22,805 nucleotides of DNA from Clostridiales bacterium UBA1742. Lineage in GTDB: Bacteria > Bacillota > Clostridia > TANB77 > CAG-508. Within the stretch, counting starts at the first letter, position 1. Every line of letters starts with the position of its first letter. The notes below the pieces were generated by a model, which was not told where the DNA came from, made no database searches, and saw only the letters and a list, made by a program, of their open reading frames with translations. A program made the translations under genes and the position numbers. Where the stretch lies: positions 1 through 22,805 of the forward strand of contig DCHW01000007.1 in the NCBI GenBank assembly GCA_002314935.1, written 5' to 3'. This document shows positions 1 through 7,964 of this stretch, in pieces.

Positions 1-54
1 GTGACATATGTTTGACTAACCTTCACATAAAAATATAAAAAATACTAAATTGTG

Positions 55-84
55 TTGAATAAATATATTGATATGTGTTATAAT
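55..84 (+). promoter_or_regulatory. Promoter of purine nucleoside phosphorylase gene
   Basis: TTGAAT at 55-60, an 18-bp spacer and TATAAT at 79-84, with TG at 76-77 giving an extended -10. Transcription would start near 91, which rules out the ATG at 87 as a start codon and supports the ATG at 117. Confidence 0.75.
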
Positions 85-116
85 CTATGTGTAAAATTTT
101 TGTAGGAGGAATTTAT

Positions 117-938
117 ATGTTTAATTTTGAGGATTACAAAAAGAGTGCAGAGTTTATTCAAAACAAAATAAAAGGAAAAAATCCTAAAATTGCCATAGTT
201 CTTGGGTCAGGACTAGGTGTATTAAGTGATGAAATACAGGATAAAATAGTTATTAACTATAAAGAAATACCTAATTTTCCAGAATCAACTGTTGCAGGAC
301 ATGCTGGAGAATTAATAATAGGAAAAATTAATGGTAAAGAAATTATTGCTATGAATGGTAGATTTCATTTTTATGAGGGATATGATTTACAACAAGCAAC
401 TTTTCCAATTAGAGTATTTAAATTATTGGGAATAGAAAAACTTATACTTACAAATGCAGCAGGTGGAATTAATAAAGATTTTGTAGCTGGCGATTTTATG
501 GTAATTGATGATTACTTAAGTTTCTTTGCAGAATCAGTTTTAAGAGGGAAAAATATAGATGAATTTGGTGTTAGATTTCCAGATGTAAGTGAAACTTTTG
601 ATAAAGAATTAAGTAAAAAATTAAAAGATATAATAAAAACACATACAGGTAGAGAATTTAGTGGCGTATATGCATATATGAAAGGGCCAACTTTTGAATC
701 ACCTGCAGAAATTAGAGCATTAAGAACAATGGGAGCAGATGCAGTTGGAATGTCTACTGTACCAGAAGCAGTAATAGCAAATCATTGTGATATGAAATGT
801 GTTGCTGTATCTTGTATTACAAATATGGCAGCAGGAGTACTTGATGAAAAATTATCTCATCAAGATGTAAGCAATACAGCTGAAAGAGTGAAGGATATAT
901 TTAAAGAAATAATAAAAGATTTTATAATAGAGATTTAA
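117..938 (+). CDS. punA: Purine nucleoside phosphorylase (trimeric, PNP-I type)
   Basis: Cytosolic purine salvage enzyme. It splits (deoxy)inosine and (deoxy)guanosine with phosphate into the base and (deoxy)ribose-1-phosphate. The 273-aa length is typical of the trimeric family. Visible motifs: phosphate-binding GSGLG at residues 30-34, HAGEL at 62-66, GRFHFYEGY at 81-89, TNAAGG in the middle, and the base-pocket region GPTFESPAEIRALR followed by MGADAVGMSTVPE. The ATG at 117 is chosen over the in-frame ATG at 87 because AGGAGGA lies at 104-110 and the promoter -10 box (79-84) puts the transcript start past 87. The gene stands alone with its own promoter and a strong terminator. Cytidine deaminase 2.3 kb downstream belongs to the same general salvage network. 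The family is certain; guanosine/inosine preference is inferred from class. Confidence 0.96.
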   Translation: MFNFEDYKKSAEFIQNKIKGKNPKIAIVLGSGLGVLSDEIQDKIVINYKEIPNFPESTVAGHAGELIIGKINGKEIIAMNGRFHFYEGYDLQQATFPIRVFKLLGIEKLILTNAAGGINKDFVAGDFMVIDDYLSFFAESVLRGKNIDEFGVRFPDVSETFDKELSKKLKDIIKTHTGREFSGVYAYMKGPTFESPAEIRALRTMGADAVGMSTVPEAVIANHCDMKCVAVSCITNMAAGVLDEKLSHQDVSNTAERVKDIFKEIIKDFIIEI

Positions 939-982
939 AAGAAAATAGTATCAAAATTTAAATTTTGATACTATTTTCTTTT
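937..982. terminator. Bidirectional terminator, 46-bp perfect palindrome
   Basis: Two perfectly complementary 23-base arms (937-959 and 960-982) begin with A4 and end with T4, so either transcript ends in a hairpin plus U-run. It lies between the convergent phosphorylase and hydrolase genes and overlaps the last bases of both. Confidence 0.9.
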
Positions 983-1547
983 AATTGATTTTTTTAATTA
1001 TTTCCTCTATTTCAGCTAAACGGGAAACGTTATTTCTATTTCCCATGTGCCCCACCCCTTTTATGAATACAGGAATGCTTTCAATTTGTGTAATAAAATT
1101 TTGTAAAATATTGAAAGGAATTACATGATCATTGTCACTATATAATGAATATTTGTAATTTATAGAATTTTTTAAATATTCAATTTGAGAATTATTTACA
1201 GAAAAATTAATAAAAGCTTTATTTAAGTCTTCTCTGTCGGGAACAGTAAATAATTCACAAAAACCGGCAACACTAACATATAATTTGGCTTTTAACTGGT
1301 TGTCAAAAAAATATTTAATGAAAAATGGATTACCAATAGAATGAGCAATTACAATGGTTTCTGGAGAAAAATAGTCTTTATATTCATTTAAGATATTTGA
1401 CCATTTTACATAAGAGGCTTCAGAACGAATTGGGAAGTTTGGCATAATTACTTTATACCCATTATTTTCTAAAAAAAATTTTAGAGATGGTCCAAAAGTA
1501 TAAGTGGTATCTCCATTAAACCCATGAATTATAAATGCTGTTTTCAT
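981..1547 (-). CDS. Small alpha/beta hydrolase (RBBP9/YdeN family)
   Basis: A 188-aa cytosolic serine hydrolase of the RBBP9/YdeN type; the substrate is unknown for most members. The N-terminus has the oxyanion segment FIIHGFNGD (residues 5-13). The nucleophile elbow AHSIGN places Ser at 70, the acid is probably Asp140 in SDNDHVIP, and the catalytic His is 167 in GVGHMG. The length matches single-domain family members, with no signal peptide. A longer reading starts with a TTG at 1553, but GAGGTG at 1555-1560 sits 7 nt from the ATG at 1547 and only 1 nt from the TTG, so ATG is chosen. It is transcribed towards the phosphorylase gene and diverges from the next gene. The family is confident; the biological role is not known. 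Confidence 0.88.
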   Translation of the reverse strand: MKTAFIIHGFNGDTTYTFGPSLKFFLENNGYKVIMPNFPIRSEASYVKWSNILNEYKDYFSPETIVIAHSIGNPFFIKYFFDNQLKAKLYVSVAGFCELFTVPDREDLNKAFINFSVNNSQIEYLKNSINYKYSLYSDNDHVIPFNILQNFITQIESIPVFIKGVGHMGNRNNVSRLAEIEEIIKKIN

Positions 1548-1658
1548 ATACAATCACCTCGGAACTACTAATTATTATAATAAACATTATAGCATAATTA
1601 CTTTTTTGGTTGCAATTTATATATATACAAATTTATTAAAATTTTTATGGAGGTTTTT

Positions 1659-3125
1659 ATGATTAATTTAGAACTAAGTGAAAACGAAAGAAAAAACTTA
1701 TCAGAGGATGAAATTGAACTTGCTAAAGCAAGAAAATTAGAAATACTGTTAATACCAATAATAAGAAGAAATTTTCAGTTTTTTTATGCAGGTGGAGATT
1801 TGAAGGGAAAAGCAAAAGCATATAGAGAAACATTAAGTAAAGAAAAATTAGAAAGTGGATTAAAAAGTAAAAATAAAAATATTGCTACGGTTTGTAAACC
1901 ATTATGCGAAACAGTTTCTGAAATACTAAGAGATAATGGAATAAAAGCAACAACAGTTTCATGTGATACAGATATGTTTAGACATACAGATGTATTATTG
2001 GAAACCAAAAATGGAAAAAAATATATAATAAACTATTTAGAGGATATTGAGAGAATTCAAACTGGAATGGATACTCCAGATTTTGCATCTGAACCATACT
2101 ATATAAGAAGATACAAAAAATTTAATGATAATAATGCAATTACAACAGATGGAAAAAATATAGCTGAAATAGCATTTTTAACAAGTGATGAATTAAGGAA
2201 AATAGATAATGCATTAGGATATACTCAACATAATATGTATATGAATGATGTAATAAATCAAATAAAAAATGAGTTTTCAAATTATAGAAAAATAATGGCT
2301 GAAAATGAATGCGTTTCTGCAAAAATTGATACAAATGAAGAATATACTGATGAACAAAAGGCTAAAGCTAAAAAAGAAATTTATGATAAATACTCAAAGA
2401 TGACAGAAGATGAAATACTTGAATCTAAAATAGATTGGTTATTTAATTATTTTAATGATAGGATGAGTATAAAGGGACATACAGATTTTGTTATGTTCTA
2501 TAGTAGGTTGCTATTAAAAGAAGTATTAACTGATGAAGAATATAGTAAAATTAATAGATATGATTGCTTTATAAATATGAAAAAATTACCAAAAGAAAAT
2601 ATAATAGATGAAGTTTTAGATAAAGATAATCCAGATAATAGTGTAAAAAGTTATTTTTGTGTTTTAGAATTAGGAGATAATTTTTATATATTTTCTACAA
2701 AACCAAATGAATACAAAAAATTGGATAAAAAGCAATTTGAAGAATTAAGTCAATATGCTAATATTTCTAAATCTGAAAAACCAACAGATTTAATGTTATA
2801 TTTATGTGATAGAGGAAATGCGTTGCCATTAGTTTTTCATCCATTAGGAAGTAAAATTTTAAATGATAGAGCAGAGTTGATAGATAAAAATTTAAGTCCA
2901 GAAGAAAGAATAAAAGCCATTGAAGAATTATCAAAACAAATAATAACAACTGATGAACCAGTTACAAGTATATTAATTCCATATGCTGATGGAAAAAGTA
3001 AATATTTATATATTAATGAGAATGATGAATTTGTTATAAAAGAAAATAACAAAGAAACAATTTATCATTATGATAAAGAAAATGATAAATTTGATATAGA
3101 AGAAAATGATTTTGAAGAAAGATAA
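1659..3125 (+). CDS. Unrecognised 488-aa protein, possible transglutaminase/papain-like Cys-His core
   Basis: I do not recognise this protein as a named family. It is soluble and charged, with no signal peptide or membrane segment. An N-terminal block resembles the transglutaminase/papain-like order: a Cys at the start of a helix (VCKPLCETVSEIL, Cys79 or Cys83), then His109 in RHTDVLLE, then a beta strand YIINYLED with Asn125 or Asp129 as possible third residue. The C-terminal half is Lys/Glu/Asp-rich and includes a segment on predicted strands (YFCVLELGDNFYIFSTK) and a very acidic tail. GGAGG at 1649-1653 favours the ATG at 1659 over the ATG at 1647, which overlaps the SD site. Base composition matches the neighbours. 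It appears to be a single-gene unit. A peptidase or amidase-like activity is inference only. Confidence 0.6.
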   Translation: MINLELSENERKNLSEDEIELAKARKLEILLIPIIRRNFQFFYAGGDLKGKAKAYRETLSKEKLESGLKSKNKNIATVCKPLCETVSEILRDNGIKATTVSCDTDMFRHTDVLLETKNGKKYIINYLEDIERIQTGMDTPDFASEPYYIRRYKKFNDNNAITTDGKNIAEIAFLTSDELRKIDNALGYTQHNMYMNDVINQIKNEFSNYRKIMAENECVSAKIDTNEEYTDEQKAKAKKEIYDKYSKMTEDEILESKIDWLFNYFNDRMSIKGHTDFVMFYSRLLLKEVLTDEEYSKINRYDCFINMKKLPKENIIDEVLDKDNPDNSVKSYFCVLELGDNFYIFSTKPNEYKKLDKKQFEELSQYANISKSEKPTDLMLYLCDRGNALPLVFHPLGSKILNDRAELIDKNLSPEERIKAIEELSKQIITTDEPVTSILIPYADGKSKYLYINENDEFVIKENNKETIYHYDKENDKFDIEENDFEER

Positions 3126-3152
3126 ATTAATCACAAAATAAGCACAAACAGG

Positions 3153-3181
3153 TTGAAATAAGGCTGAAATAAATATATAAT
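3153..3181 (+). promoter_or_regulatory. Promoter upstream of cdd
   Basis: TTGAAA at 3153-3158, a 17-bp spacer and TATAAT at 3176-3181. The predicted transcript starts near 3188 and gives a roughly 75-nt leader before the cytidine deaminase start. No clear riboswitch is seen in that leader. Confidence 0.7.
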
Positions 3182-3265
3182 ATTTTATGTTATGGAATGA
3201 TATTCATTAACTTTATTATACTCACATGTGTAATATAAATAAAAAATTTTTTAGGGGGAATTAAA

Positions 3266-3676
3266 ATGTTGTACAAGGAGAAATTACTTTCTATGGCAAA
3301 GGAAGCTTCATACAACGCTTACAGTCCATATTCTGGATTTTGTGTTGGAACAGCATTGTTAACCAAAAATGGCAAAATTTATACAGGTTGCAATGTTGAA
3401 AACCACGGAATACAGTCTATTTGTGGTGAAAGAGTAGCCTTTACAAAGGCCTTCTCAGAGGGAGAACCTTCTGATAATCGTGATAATTATGTTGCGATTA
3501 TGGTTGTAGGACACAACCGTGGTTCTGACAAATTTGGAAGGACTTTGCCTTGCGGTTATTGCAGACAGTTTATGTTTGAATTTGTAAATCCTGATTTTAA
3601 AATTCTTACCTGTGAAGGTGATGAAATCCAGGAGTATACACTTCAGCAGCTGTTGCCATTGGGGTTTGAGTTCTAG
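3266..3676 (+). CDS. cdd: Cytidine deaminase
   Basis: Hydrolyses cytidine and deoxycytidine to (deoxy)uridine in pyrimidine salvage. At 136 aa it matches the small homotetrameric bacterial enzymes with a three-cysteine zinc site. Cys53 and the catalytic Glu55 lie in ICGERVA, and Cys96 and Cys99 in LPCGYCRQ. SPYSGFCVGTA (20-30) and TGCNVEN (40-46) are the substrate-binding segments. One variation is NHGIQ after NVEN, where many homologs have NASY-like residues. A G-rich SD site lies just before the ATG. Codon use differs visibly from the flanking genes: more AAC, CAG, CGT and TGC and less AT bias, suggesting transfer from a less AT-rich source. It has its own promoter and a strong terminator. 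Confidence 0.96.
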   Translation: MLYKEKLLSMAKEASYNAYSPYSGFCVGTALLTKNGKIYTGCNVENHGIQSICGERVAFTKAFSEGEPSDNRDNYVAIMVVGHNRGSDKFGRTLPCGYCRQFMFEFVNPDFKILTCEGDEIQEYTLQQLLPLGFEF

Positions 3677-3679
3677 TAC

Positions 3680-3726
3680 TACAAAAAATACGAAGGTTCA
3701 AAAGAACTTTCGTATTTTTTTTGTAG
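3680..3726 (+). terminator. Rho-independent terminator of cdd
   Basis: Seventeen-base arms at 3683-3699 and 3704-3720 pair with one G-T wobble around an AAAA loop, and the 3' arm runs into T8. The hairpin begins directly after the cdd stop codon. Confidence 0.92.
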
Positions 3727-3740
3727 AAAAATCTTATTAG

Positions 3741-3773
3741 GTCATGCACTTTTATTTAATAAAAACATATAAT
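3741..3773 (+). promoter_or_regulatory. Possible sigma-E-type promoter of sigK
   Basis: GTCATGC at 3741-3747 and CATATAAT at 3766-3773 resemble the -35 and -10 elements of mother-cell sigma-E promoters. sigK is a sigma-E target in Bacillus and many Clostridia, so the match is expected, but the -35 fit is loose. Confidence 0.4.
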
Positions 3774-3800
3774 TTGTTATAAGAAAATGGAGGTGCATAA

Positions 3801-4498
3801 ATGCCATTATTTTTTATAAGCTTTTTAAATTTTTTAAAAAGTGCTGTATTTATGTTGGGGTATATATCCAATAATAGTTTGTTTCCAGAACCACTTTCAA
3901 CTGAAGAAGAAGAACTCTTTTTAAAAAAATACATGAATGGTGATGAAGATGCAAGAAATATATTAATTGAAAGAAACCTAAGATTGGTAGCACACATATG
4001 TAAAAAATATAATATTCCCAATATAGATAATGATGATTTGATTTCAATTGGAACTATTGGTTTAATAAAGGGAATAAACACATTTAATGTAAATAAAGGA
4101 GTAAGACTTGCTACATATGCTTCTAGATGTATAGAAAATGAAATTTTAATGTATTTAAGAAGTATTAAAAAAATACGGAGCAGAAGTTTATTTAAACGAA
4201 CCAATAGGAAAAGATAAAGATGACAATGAAATTTCTTTAATAGATATTTTGGTTAATGATGATAAAAATATAGAAGATGAAATAGATTTAAAATTAAAAA
4301 CTAAAACATTATATGGTAAAATAAAAGAGATTTTAAAAGAAAGAGAAAAAGTTATAATTGAATTAAGATTTGGATTAAATGGAGATAAACCTAAAACTCA
4401 AAATCAAATTGCTAAAATGATGCGGTATATCAAGAAGCTATGTTTCAAGAATAGAGAGTAAAGCTATTGGAAAATTAGCAAATGAAATTAAAGAATAA
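3801..4498 (+). CDS. sigK: Pro-sigma-K sporulation sigma factor, coded in three frames
   Basis: Late mother-cell sigma factor that directs RNA polymerase to spore coat and cortex genes. An SD site GGAGGTG ends 5 nt before the ATG. The N-terminus is a short hydrophobic pro-sequence (residues 1-27), as expected for the form cleaved by SpoIVFB. It is followed by region 2 (NLRLVAHICKKY, DLISIGTIGLIKGI, LATYASRCIENEIL). The frame then changes at CGG 4176-4178 into a second frame carrying EPIGKD, NEISLIDIL and region 4 (ELRFGLNGDKPKTQ). It changes again at CGG 4423-4425 into a third frame with GISRSYVSRIE and the stop at 4496. Each change is +1. Skipping one C at each site gives 231 aa aligned end to end with SigK. 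Unshifted reading would lose region 4. Either two programmed or tolerated frameshifts, a pseudogene, or base errors; see findings. Confidence 0.85.
4173..4179 (+). other. Candidate +1 frameshift site 1 (ATA CGG A) in sigK
   Basis: In the starting frame the codons are ATA then CGG (4176-4178), and the frame closes 12 codons later. Skipping the C at 4176 gives GGA (Gly) and continues as GAEVYLNEPIG, matching the SigK linker in length and content. An A7 run at 4167-4173 just upstream is an alternative place for the indel. Confidence 0.6.
4420..4426 (+). other. Candidate +1 frameshift site 2 (ATG CGG T) in sigK
   Basis: CGG at 4423-4425 is in the second frame, which closes 11 codons later. Skipping the C gives GGT (Gly) and GISRSYVSRIE, the most conserved stretch of region 4.2. 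There is no homopolymer here, so the position of the shift is fixed to within a base or two. Confidence 0.7.
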
Positions 4499-4557
4499 TA
4501 TTGCATAAAAATTTATGATGATATAAAATAAAGCTAAATACAAAGGAGGAATTAATA

Positions 4558-5871
4558 ATGGCTAATGTAAAAATAAATTTAAAATATAGTGAAATTAATG
4601 AAAAAGAGTTAATAAAAGAAAATACAAAAGTTCAAGAAATATATAAACAATTAATTACAATGTCAAAAGATAAAGAGCAGTTTGCTGGATGGTTAACTCT
4701 TCCTACTAAATATAATAAAAGAGAAGTTACAAAAATAAAAAAAGTTGCTGAAAAAATAAGAAATAATTCTGATATTTTATTGGTTATAGGGATAGGGGGT
4801 TCATATTTAGGAGCAAGAGCTGTGATTGAAAGTTTAACTAGTTCTTTTGCAAACTGTTTAGATGATGCTAAAAGAAAAGCACCACAAATATTTTTTGTTG
4901 GAAACAATATAAGCGCAAATTATTTAAATGAACTTATAGAGTGTATAGGAGATAAAGATTTTTCAATAAATGTAATTTCTAAATCTGGTACAACAACAGA
5001 ACCTGCTATTGCATTTAGAGTATTTAGAGAATTTTTAGAGACCAAATATGGTATAGCAGAAGCTAGAGACAGAATATTTATAACAACAGATAAAGAAAAA
5101 GGTGCTTTAAAGAAATTAGCTACTGAAGAAAATTATGAAACATTTGTAATACCAGATAATATAGGAGGAAGATATTCAGTATTAACTCCTGTAGGCTTAT
5201 TGCCAATAGCTGTTGCAGGAATTGATATTGATAAACTTTTACTTGGAGCTAAAATTGGACAAGATGATTTTGCAGATAATAATATAAAATATAATCCATG
5301 TTTTAAATATGCAGTTGCAAGAAATATATTATATAGAAATAACAAAACAATAGAAATATTAGCAAACTATGAACCAAAGTTGCATTATTTTACTGAATGG
5401 TGGAAACAGCTATATGGTGAGAGCGAAGGAAAAGATAAAAAAGGAATTTTTCCTGCAGGTGTAGATTATACAACAGATTTACATTCAATGGGTCAATATG
5501 TCCAAGATGGAATGCGTAATTTGTTTGAGACAGTTGTATATGTTAAGGAAACAAAAACTGATATTAAAATTAAACATGATGAAGATAATGTTGATGGATT
5601 AAATTTTTTGGCTGGAAAAACAATGAGCTTTGTTAATAAAAATGCAATGGCCGGAACTATTACTGCACATGTTGCAGGAGGAGTACCTAATATTATAATA
5701 GAAATTAAAAAATTAGATGAAGAAACTATTGGTGAATTAATATATTTCTTTGAGCTTGCTTGTGCTATATCTGGTAATTTATTGGGCGTAGATCCATTTA
5801 ATCAACCAGGCGTAGAAGAATACAAAAAGAATATGTTTAGGTTGTTAGGAAAACCTGGATATGAGAAATAG
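4558..5871 (+). CDS. pgi: Glucose-6-phosphate isomerase
   Basis: Interconverts glucose-6-phosphate and fructose-6-phosphate in the cytosol (glycolysis and gluconeogenesis). The 437-aa length fits the shorter Gram-positive form. Sugar-phosphate binding motifs are visible: GIGGSYLGARA near residue 80, SKSGTTTEP near 140, and GGRYSVLTPVGLLP near 205. These are followed by YGESEGKDKKGIFPA, HSMGQYVQDG, and the C-terminal signature GNLLGVDPFNQPGVEEYK, which carries the late catalytic region. AAAGGAGG precedes the ATG. It follows sigK by 59 nt with no clear terminator between them, so some read-through is possible. Composition is like the host genes and there is no CGG codon. Confidence 0.97.
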   Translation: MANVKINLKYSEINEKELIKENTKVQEIYKQLITMSKDKEQFAGWLTLPTKYNKREVTKIKKVAEKIRNNSDILLVIGIGGSYLGARAVIESLTSSFANCLDDAKRKAPQIFFVGNNISANYLNELIECIGDKDFSINVISKSGTTTEPAIAFRVFREFLETKYGIAEARDRIFITTDKEKGALKKLATEENYETFVIPDNIGGRYSVLTPVGLLPIAVAGIDIDKLLLGAKIGQDDFADNNIKYNPCFKYAVARNILYRNNKTIEILANYEPKLHYFTEWWKQLYGESEGKDKKGIFPAGVDYTTDLHSMGQYVQDGMRNLFETVVYVKETKTDIKIKHDEDNVDGLNFLAGKTMSFVNKNAMAGTITAHVAGGVPNIIIEIKKLDEETIGELIYFFELACAISGNLLGVDPFNQPGVEEYKKNMFRLLGKPGYEK

Positions 5872-5883
5872 TGAATAAATCAA

Positions 5884-5912
5884 TTGACATTGAGTAAAAA
5901 AGAAAGTATAAT
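5884..5912 (+). promoter_or_regulatory. Consensus promoter of the thrS T-box operon
   Basis: A perfect TTGACA at 5884-5889, a 17-bp spacer and TATAAT at 5907-5912 lie between pgi and the T-box leader. Initiation would be near 5919. Confidence 0.85.
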
Positions 5913-5924
5913 ACATATAGTTAA

Positions 5925-6150
5925 TAAAAAACGTTGAAGAGACAAAGTAAAATAAAGGTTGCTTAAAGAGAGGATTAGTGAATACGCTGAAAGCTAATCT
6001 AAGTAAACATATTTGAAAAACTACCTCGGAGTTCTTATGTTAAAAGCTTAAGCGTTTAAGATACGTTATAATCTGTTTTTTAAAGTTAAACATTAGGGTG
6101 GAACCGTGTTATATGCACCCCTTATAGATGATATATCTATAAGGGGTTTT
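5925..6150 (+). promoter_or_regulatory. T-box leader (threonine) with terminator
   Basis: Transcription attenuator that reads uncharged tRNA-Thr and relieves termination before thrS. The conserved T-box core AGGGTGGAACCGTG lies at 6095-6108. A stem I hairpin (GATTAG pairing with CTAATC) lies around 5974-6000. The specifier is probably ACC at 6023-6025, a threonine codon followed by TCGGAG, the usual context. The terminator is a perfect 12-bp stem (6118-6129 with 6135-6146, loop 6130-6134) followed by T4. The specifier agrees with the downstream gene, which makes the assignment firm. Confidence 0.93.
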
Positions 6151-6176
6151 ATTTGTTTTTAAAGGAGGAATTTATT

Positions 6177-7937
6177 ATGTTTAAAATTAAACTTGAAGGT
6201 GGAAGAACAATGGAGGTTGAAGAAAAGACTTTTTGGCATACGACTTCCCATATATTAGCTCAAGCAATAAAAAGATTATACCCTGAAATTAAATTGGCAA
6301 TTGGACCATCAATTGATAATGGCTTCTATTATGATTTTGATACAGATAAGCCTTTTACACCAGAAATGTTAGAAAAACTTGAAGAAGAAATGAAAAAAAT
6401 AGTAAAAGAAGATTTGAAACTAGAAAGATTTGAATTGCCAAGAGAAGAAGCTGTAAAATTTATGGAAGAAAAAAAAGAACCATATAAAGTAGAATTAATT
6501 AATGATTTACCAGAAGATGCTGTAATTTCTTTTTATAAACAAGGTGAATTTACAGATCTTTGTGCAGGACCACATATTCCTTCTACAGGAAGTGTAAAAG
6601 CAATTAAATTATTAACATCATCAGGAGCATATTGGCGTGGAAACGAAAATAATAAAATGCTTCAAAGAATATATGGAATTTCTTTTCCAAAAGCAAGCCA
6701 ATTAGAAGAATATTTAAATATGTTAGAAGAAGCTAAAAAAAGAGATCATAGAAAATTAGGAAAAGAACTTGATTTATTTTTCTTTGACGAAACAGCACCT
6801 GGAATGGCATATTGGATGCCAAAAGGTTTTACTATGATGAATACATTAATTGAATTATGGAGAAAAGAACACCAAAAAAGAGGATATCAAGAATTTTCTG
6901 GACCACAATTAAATAGTAGTGAACTTTGGAAAATATCTGGACATTGGGATCATTATAAAGAATATATGTTTGTATTGACAGATTCTGATGGAAAAGAACA
7001 AGCTTTGAAGCCAATGAATTGTCCTAATTCAATTAAACTTTATCAAACAAAATTAAGAAGCTATAAAGATTTACCATTAAGATTTAATGATATAGATGTG
7101 ATTCATAGAAATGAAAAATCCGGACAATTAAATGGATTATTTAGAGTAAGAATGTTTAGACAAGATGATTCTCATAATTATATTACAGAGGATCAAATTG
7201 GAAGTGAAATAAAAGATATAGTTGAAATTGCAAATTATTTATATGGGATTTTTGGACTAGAATATCAATTAACCTTATCTACAAGACCAGATGATTTTAT
7301 GGGGGAAATAGAAACATGGAATAAAGCGGAAGCAGATTTGAAGAAAGTTTTAGATGAAATTGCTGGAGAAAATAATTATAGAATAAATGAAGGCGATGGA
7401 GCTTTTTATGGCCCAAAAATTGATATTAAAATGAAGGACTGTTTAGGAAGAGAATGGCAAATGGGAACAATACAATTAGACTTTCAATTACCACAAAGAT
7501 TTAATTTATACTATATAGATAAAGAAGGAGAAAAGAAAACACCAATAATGGTTCATAGAGCAATATTTGGATCTTTTGATAGGTTTATAGGTATAATTAC
7601 AGAGCATTTTGCTGGAGCATTTCCAACATGGCTTGCACCTGTTCAAGTTAAAATATTACCAATTGCTGATTGCCATTTAGATTATGCAAAAGAAATAAAA
7701 AACAAGCTTGAAGAAGTTGGAATAAGAACAGAGTTAGATGAAAGAGAAGAAAAAATAGGATATAAAATAAGAGAAGCTCAGCTTCAAAAAACACCATATA
7801 TGCTTATTTTAGGTAATAAAGAAGTTGAAAACAATGCAGTTGGAGTTAGATCTAGAAAAGATGGTGATATTGGCGCAATGAGTATAGATGACTTTATAAA
7901 GAAAATTAAAGAAGAAGAAAAGACATTTGCAAAATAA
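6177..7937 (+). CDS. thrS: Threonyl-tRNA synthetase, short N-terminus
   Basis: Charges tRNA-Thr in the cytosol. It has an editing domain with HTTSH (residues 21-25) and CAGPH, then the class II catalytic core: MNCPNS (zinc Cys), RVRMFRQDDSHNY (motif 2) and HRAIFGSFDRFIG (motif 3), then the anticodon-binding domain from about 490. At 586 aa it is shorter than the usual 630-645 because most of the N-terminal TGS domain is absent; the protein enters the editing domain almost at once. AAAGGAGG before the ATG at 6177 decides the start; a TTG at 6153 lies in the terminator tail. It is controlled by the threonine T-box upstream. The next gene starts 28 nt after the stop and is probably cotranscribed. 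Confidence 0.97.
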   Translation: MFKIKLEGGRTMEVEEKTFWHTTSHILAQAIKRLYPEIKLAIGPSIDNGFYYDFDTDKPFTPEMLEKLEEEMKKIVKEDLKLERFELPREEAVKFMEEKKEPYKVELINDLPEDAVISFYKQGEFTDLCAGPHIPSTGSVKAIKLLTSSGAYWRGNENNKMLQRIYGISFPKASQLEEYLNMLEEAKKRDHRKLGKELDLFFFDETAPGMAYWMPKGFTMMNTLIELWRKEHQKRGYQEFSGPQLNSSELWKISGHWDHYKEYMFVLTDSDGKEQALKPMNCPNSIKLYQTKLRSYKDLPLRFNDIDVIHRNEKSGQLNGLFRVRMFRQDDSHNYITEDQIGSEIKDIVEIANYLYGIFGLEYQLTLSTRPDDFMGEIETWNKAEADLKKVLDEIAGENNYRINEGDGAFYGPKIDIKMKDCLGREWQMGTIQLDFQLPQRFNLYYIDKEGEKKTPIMVHRAIFGSFDRFIGIITEHFAGAFPTWLAPVQVKILPIADCHLDYAKEIKNKLEEVGIRTELDEREEKIGYKIREAQLQKTPYMLILGNKEVENNAVGVRSRKDGDIGAMSIDDFIKKIKEEEKTFAK

Positions 7938-7964
7938 AAAATTTTGTAAGGAGGAATTAATTCT

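Noticed and set aside
87..116. Upstream ATG of the purine nucleoside phosphorylase
   Set aside because: It lies upstream of or at the predicted transcription start and lacks an SD site, whereas the ATG at 117 has AGGAGGA.
4167..4173. A7 homopolymer as the sole cause of the first sigK frameshift
   Set aside because: Possible for that site alone, but the other two breaks have no homopolymer and all three share the in-frame CGG, so a common cause at CGG is the simpler reading. Kept as an alternative, not as the main explanation.
3752..4204. Leftward 150-aa frame opposite sigK
   Set aside because: Shadow of the AT-rich sigK sequence; no SD site and no family features, while the forward strand is clearly SigK.
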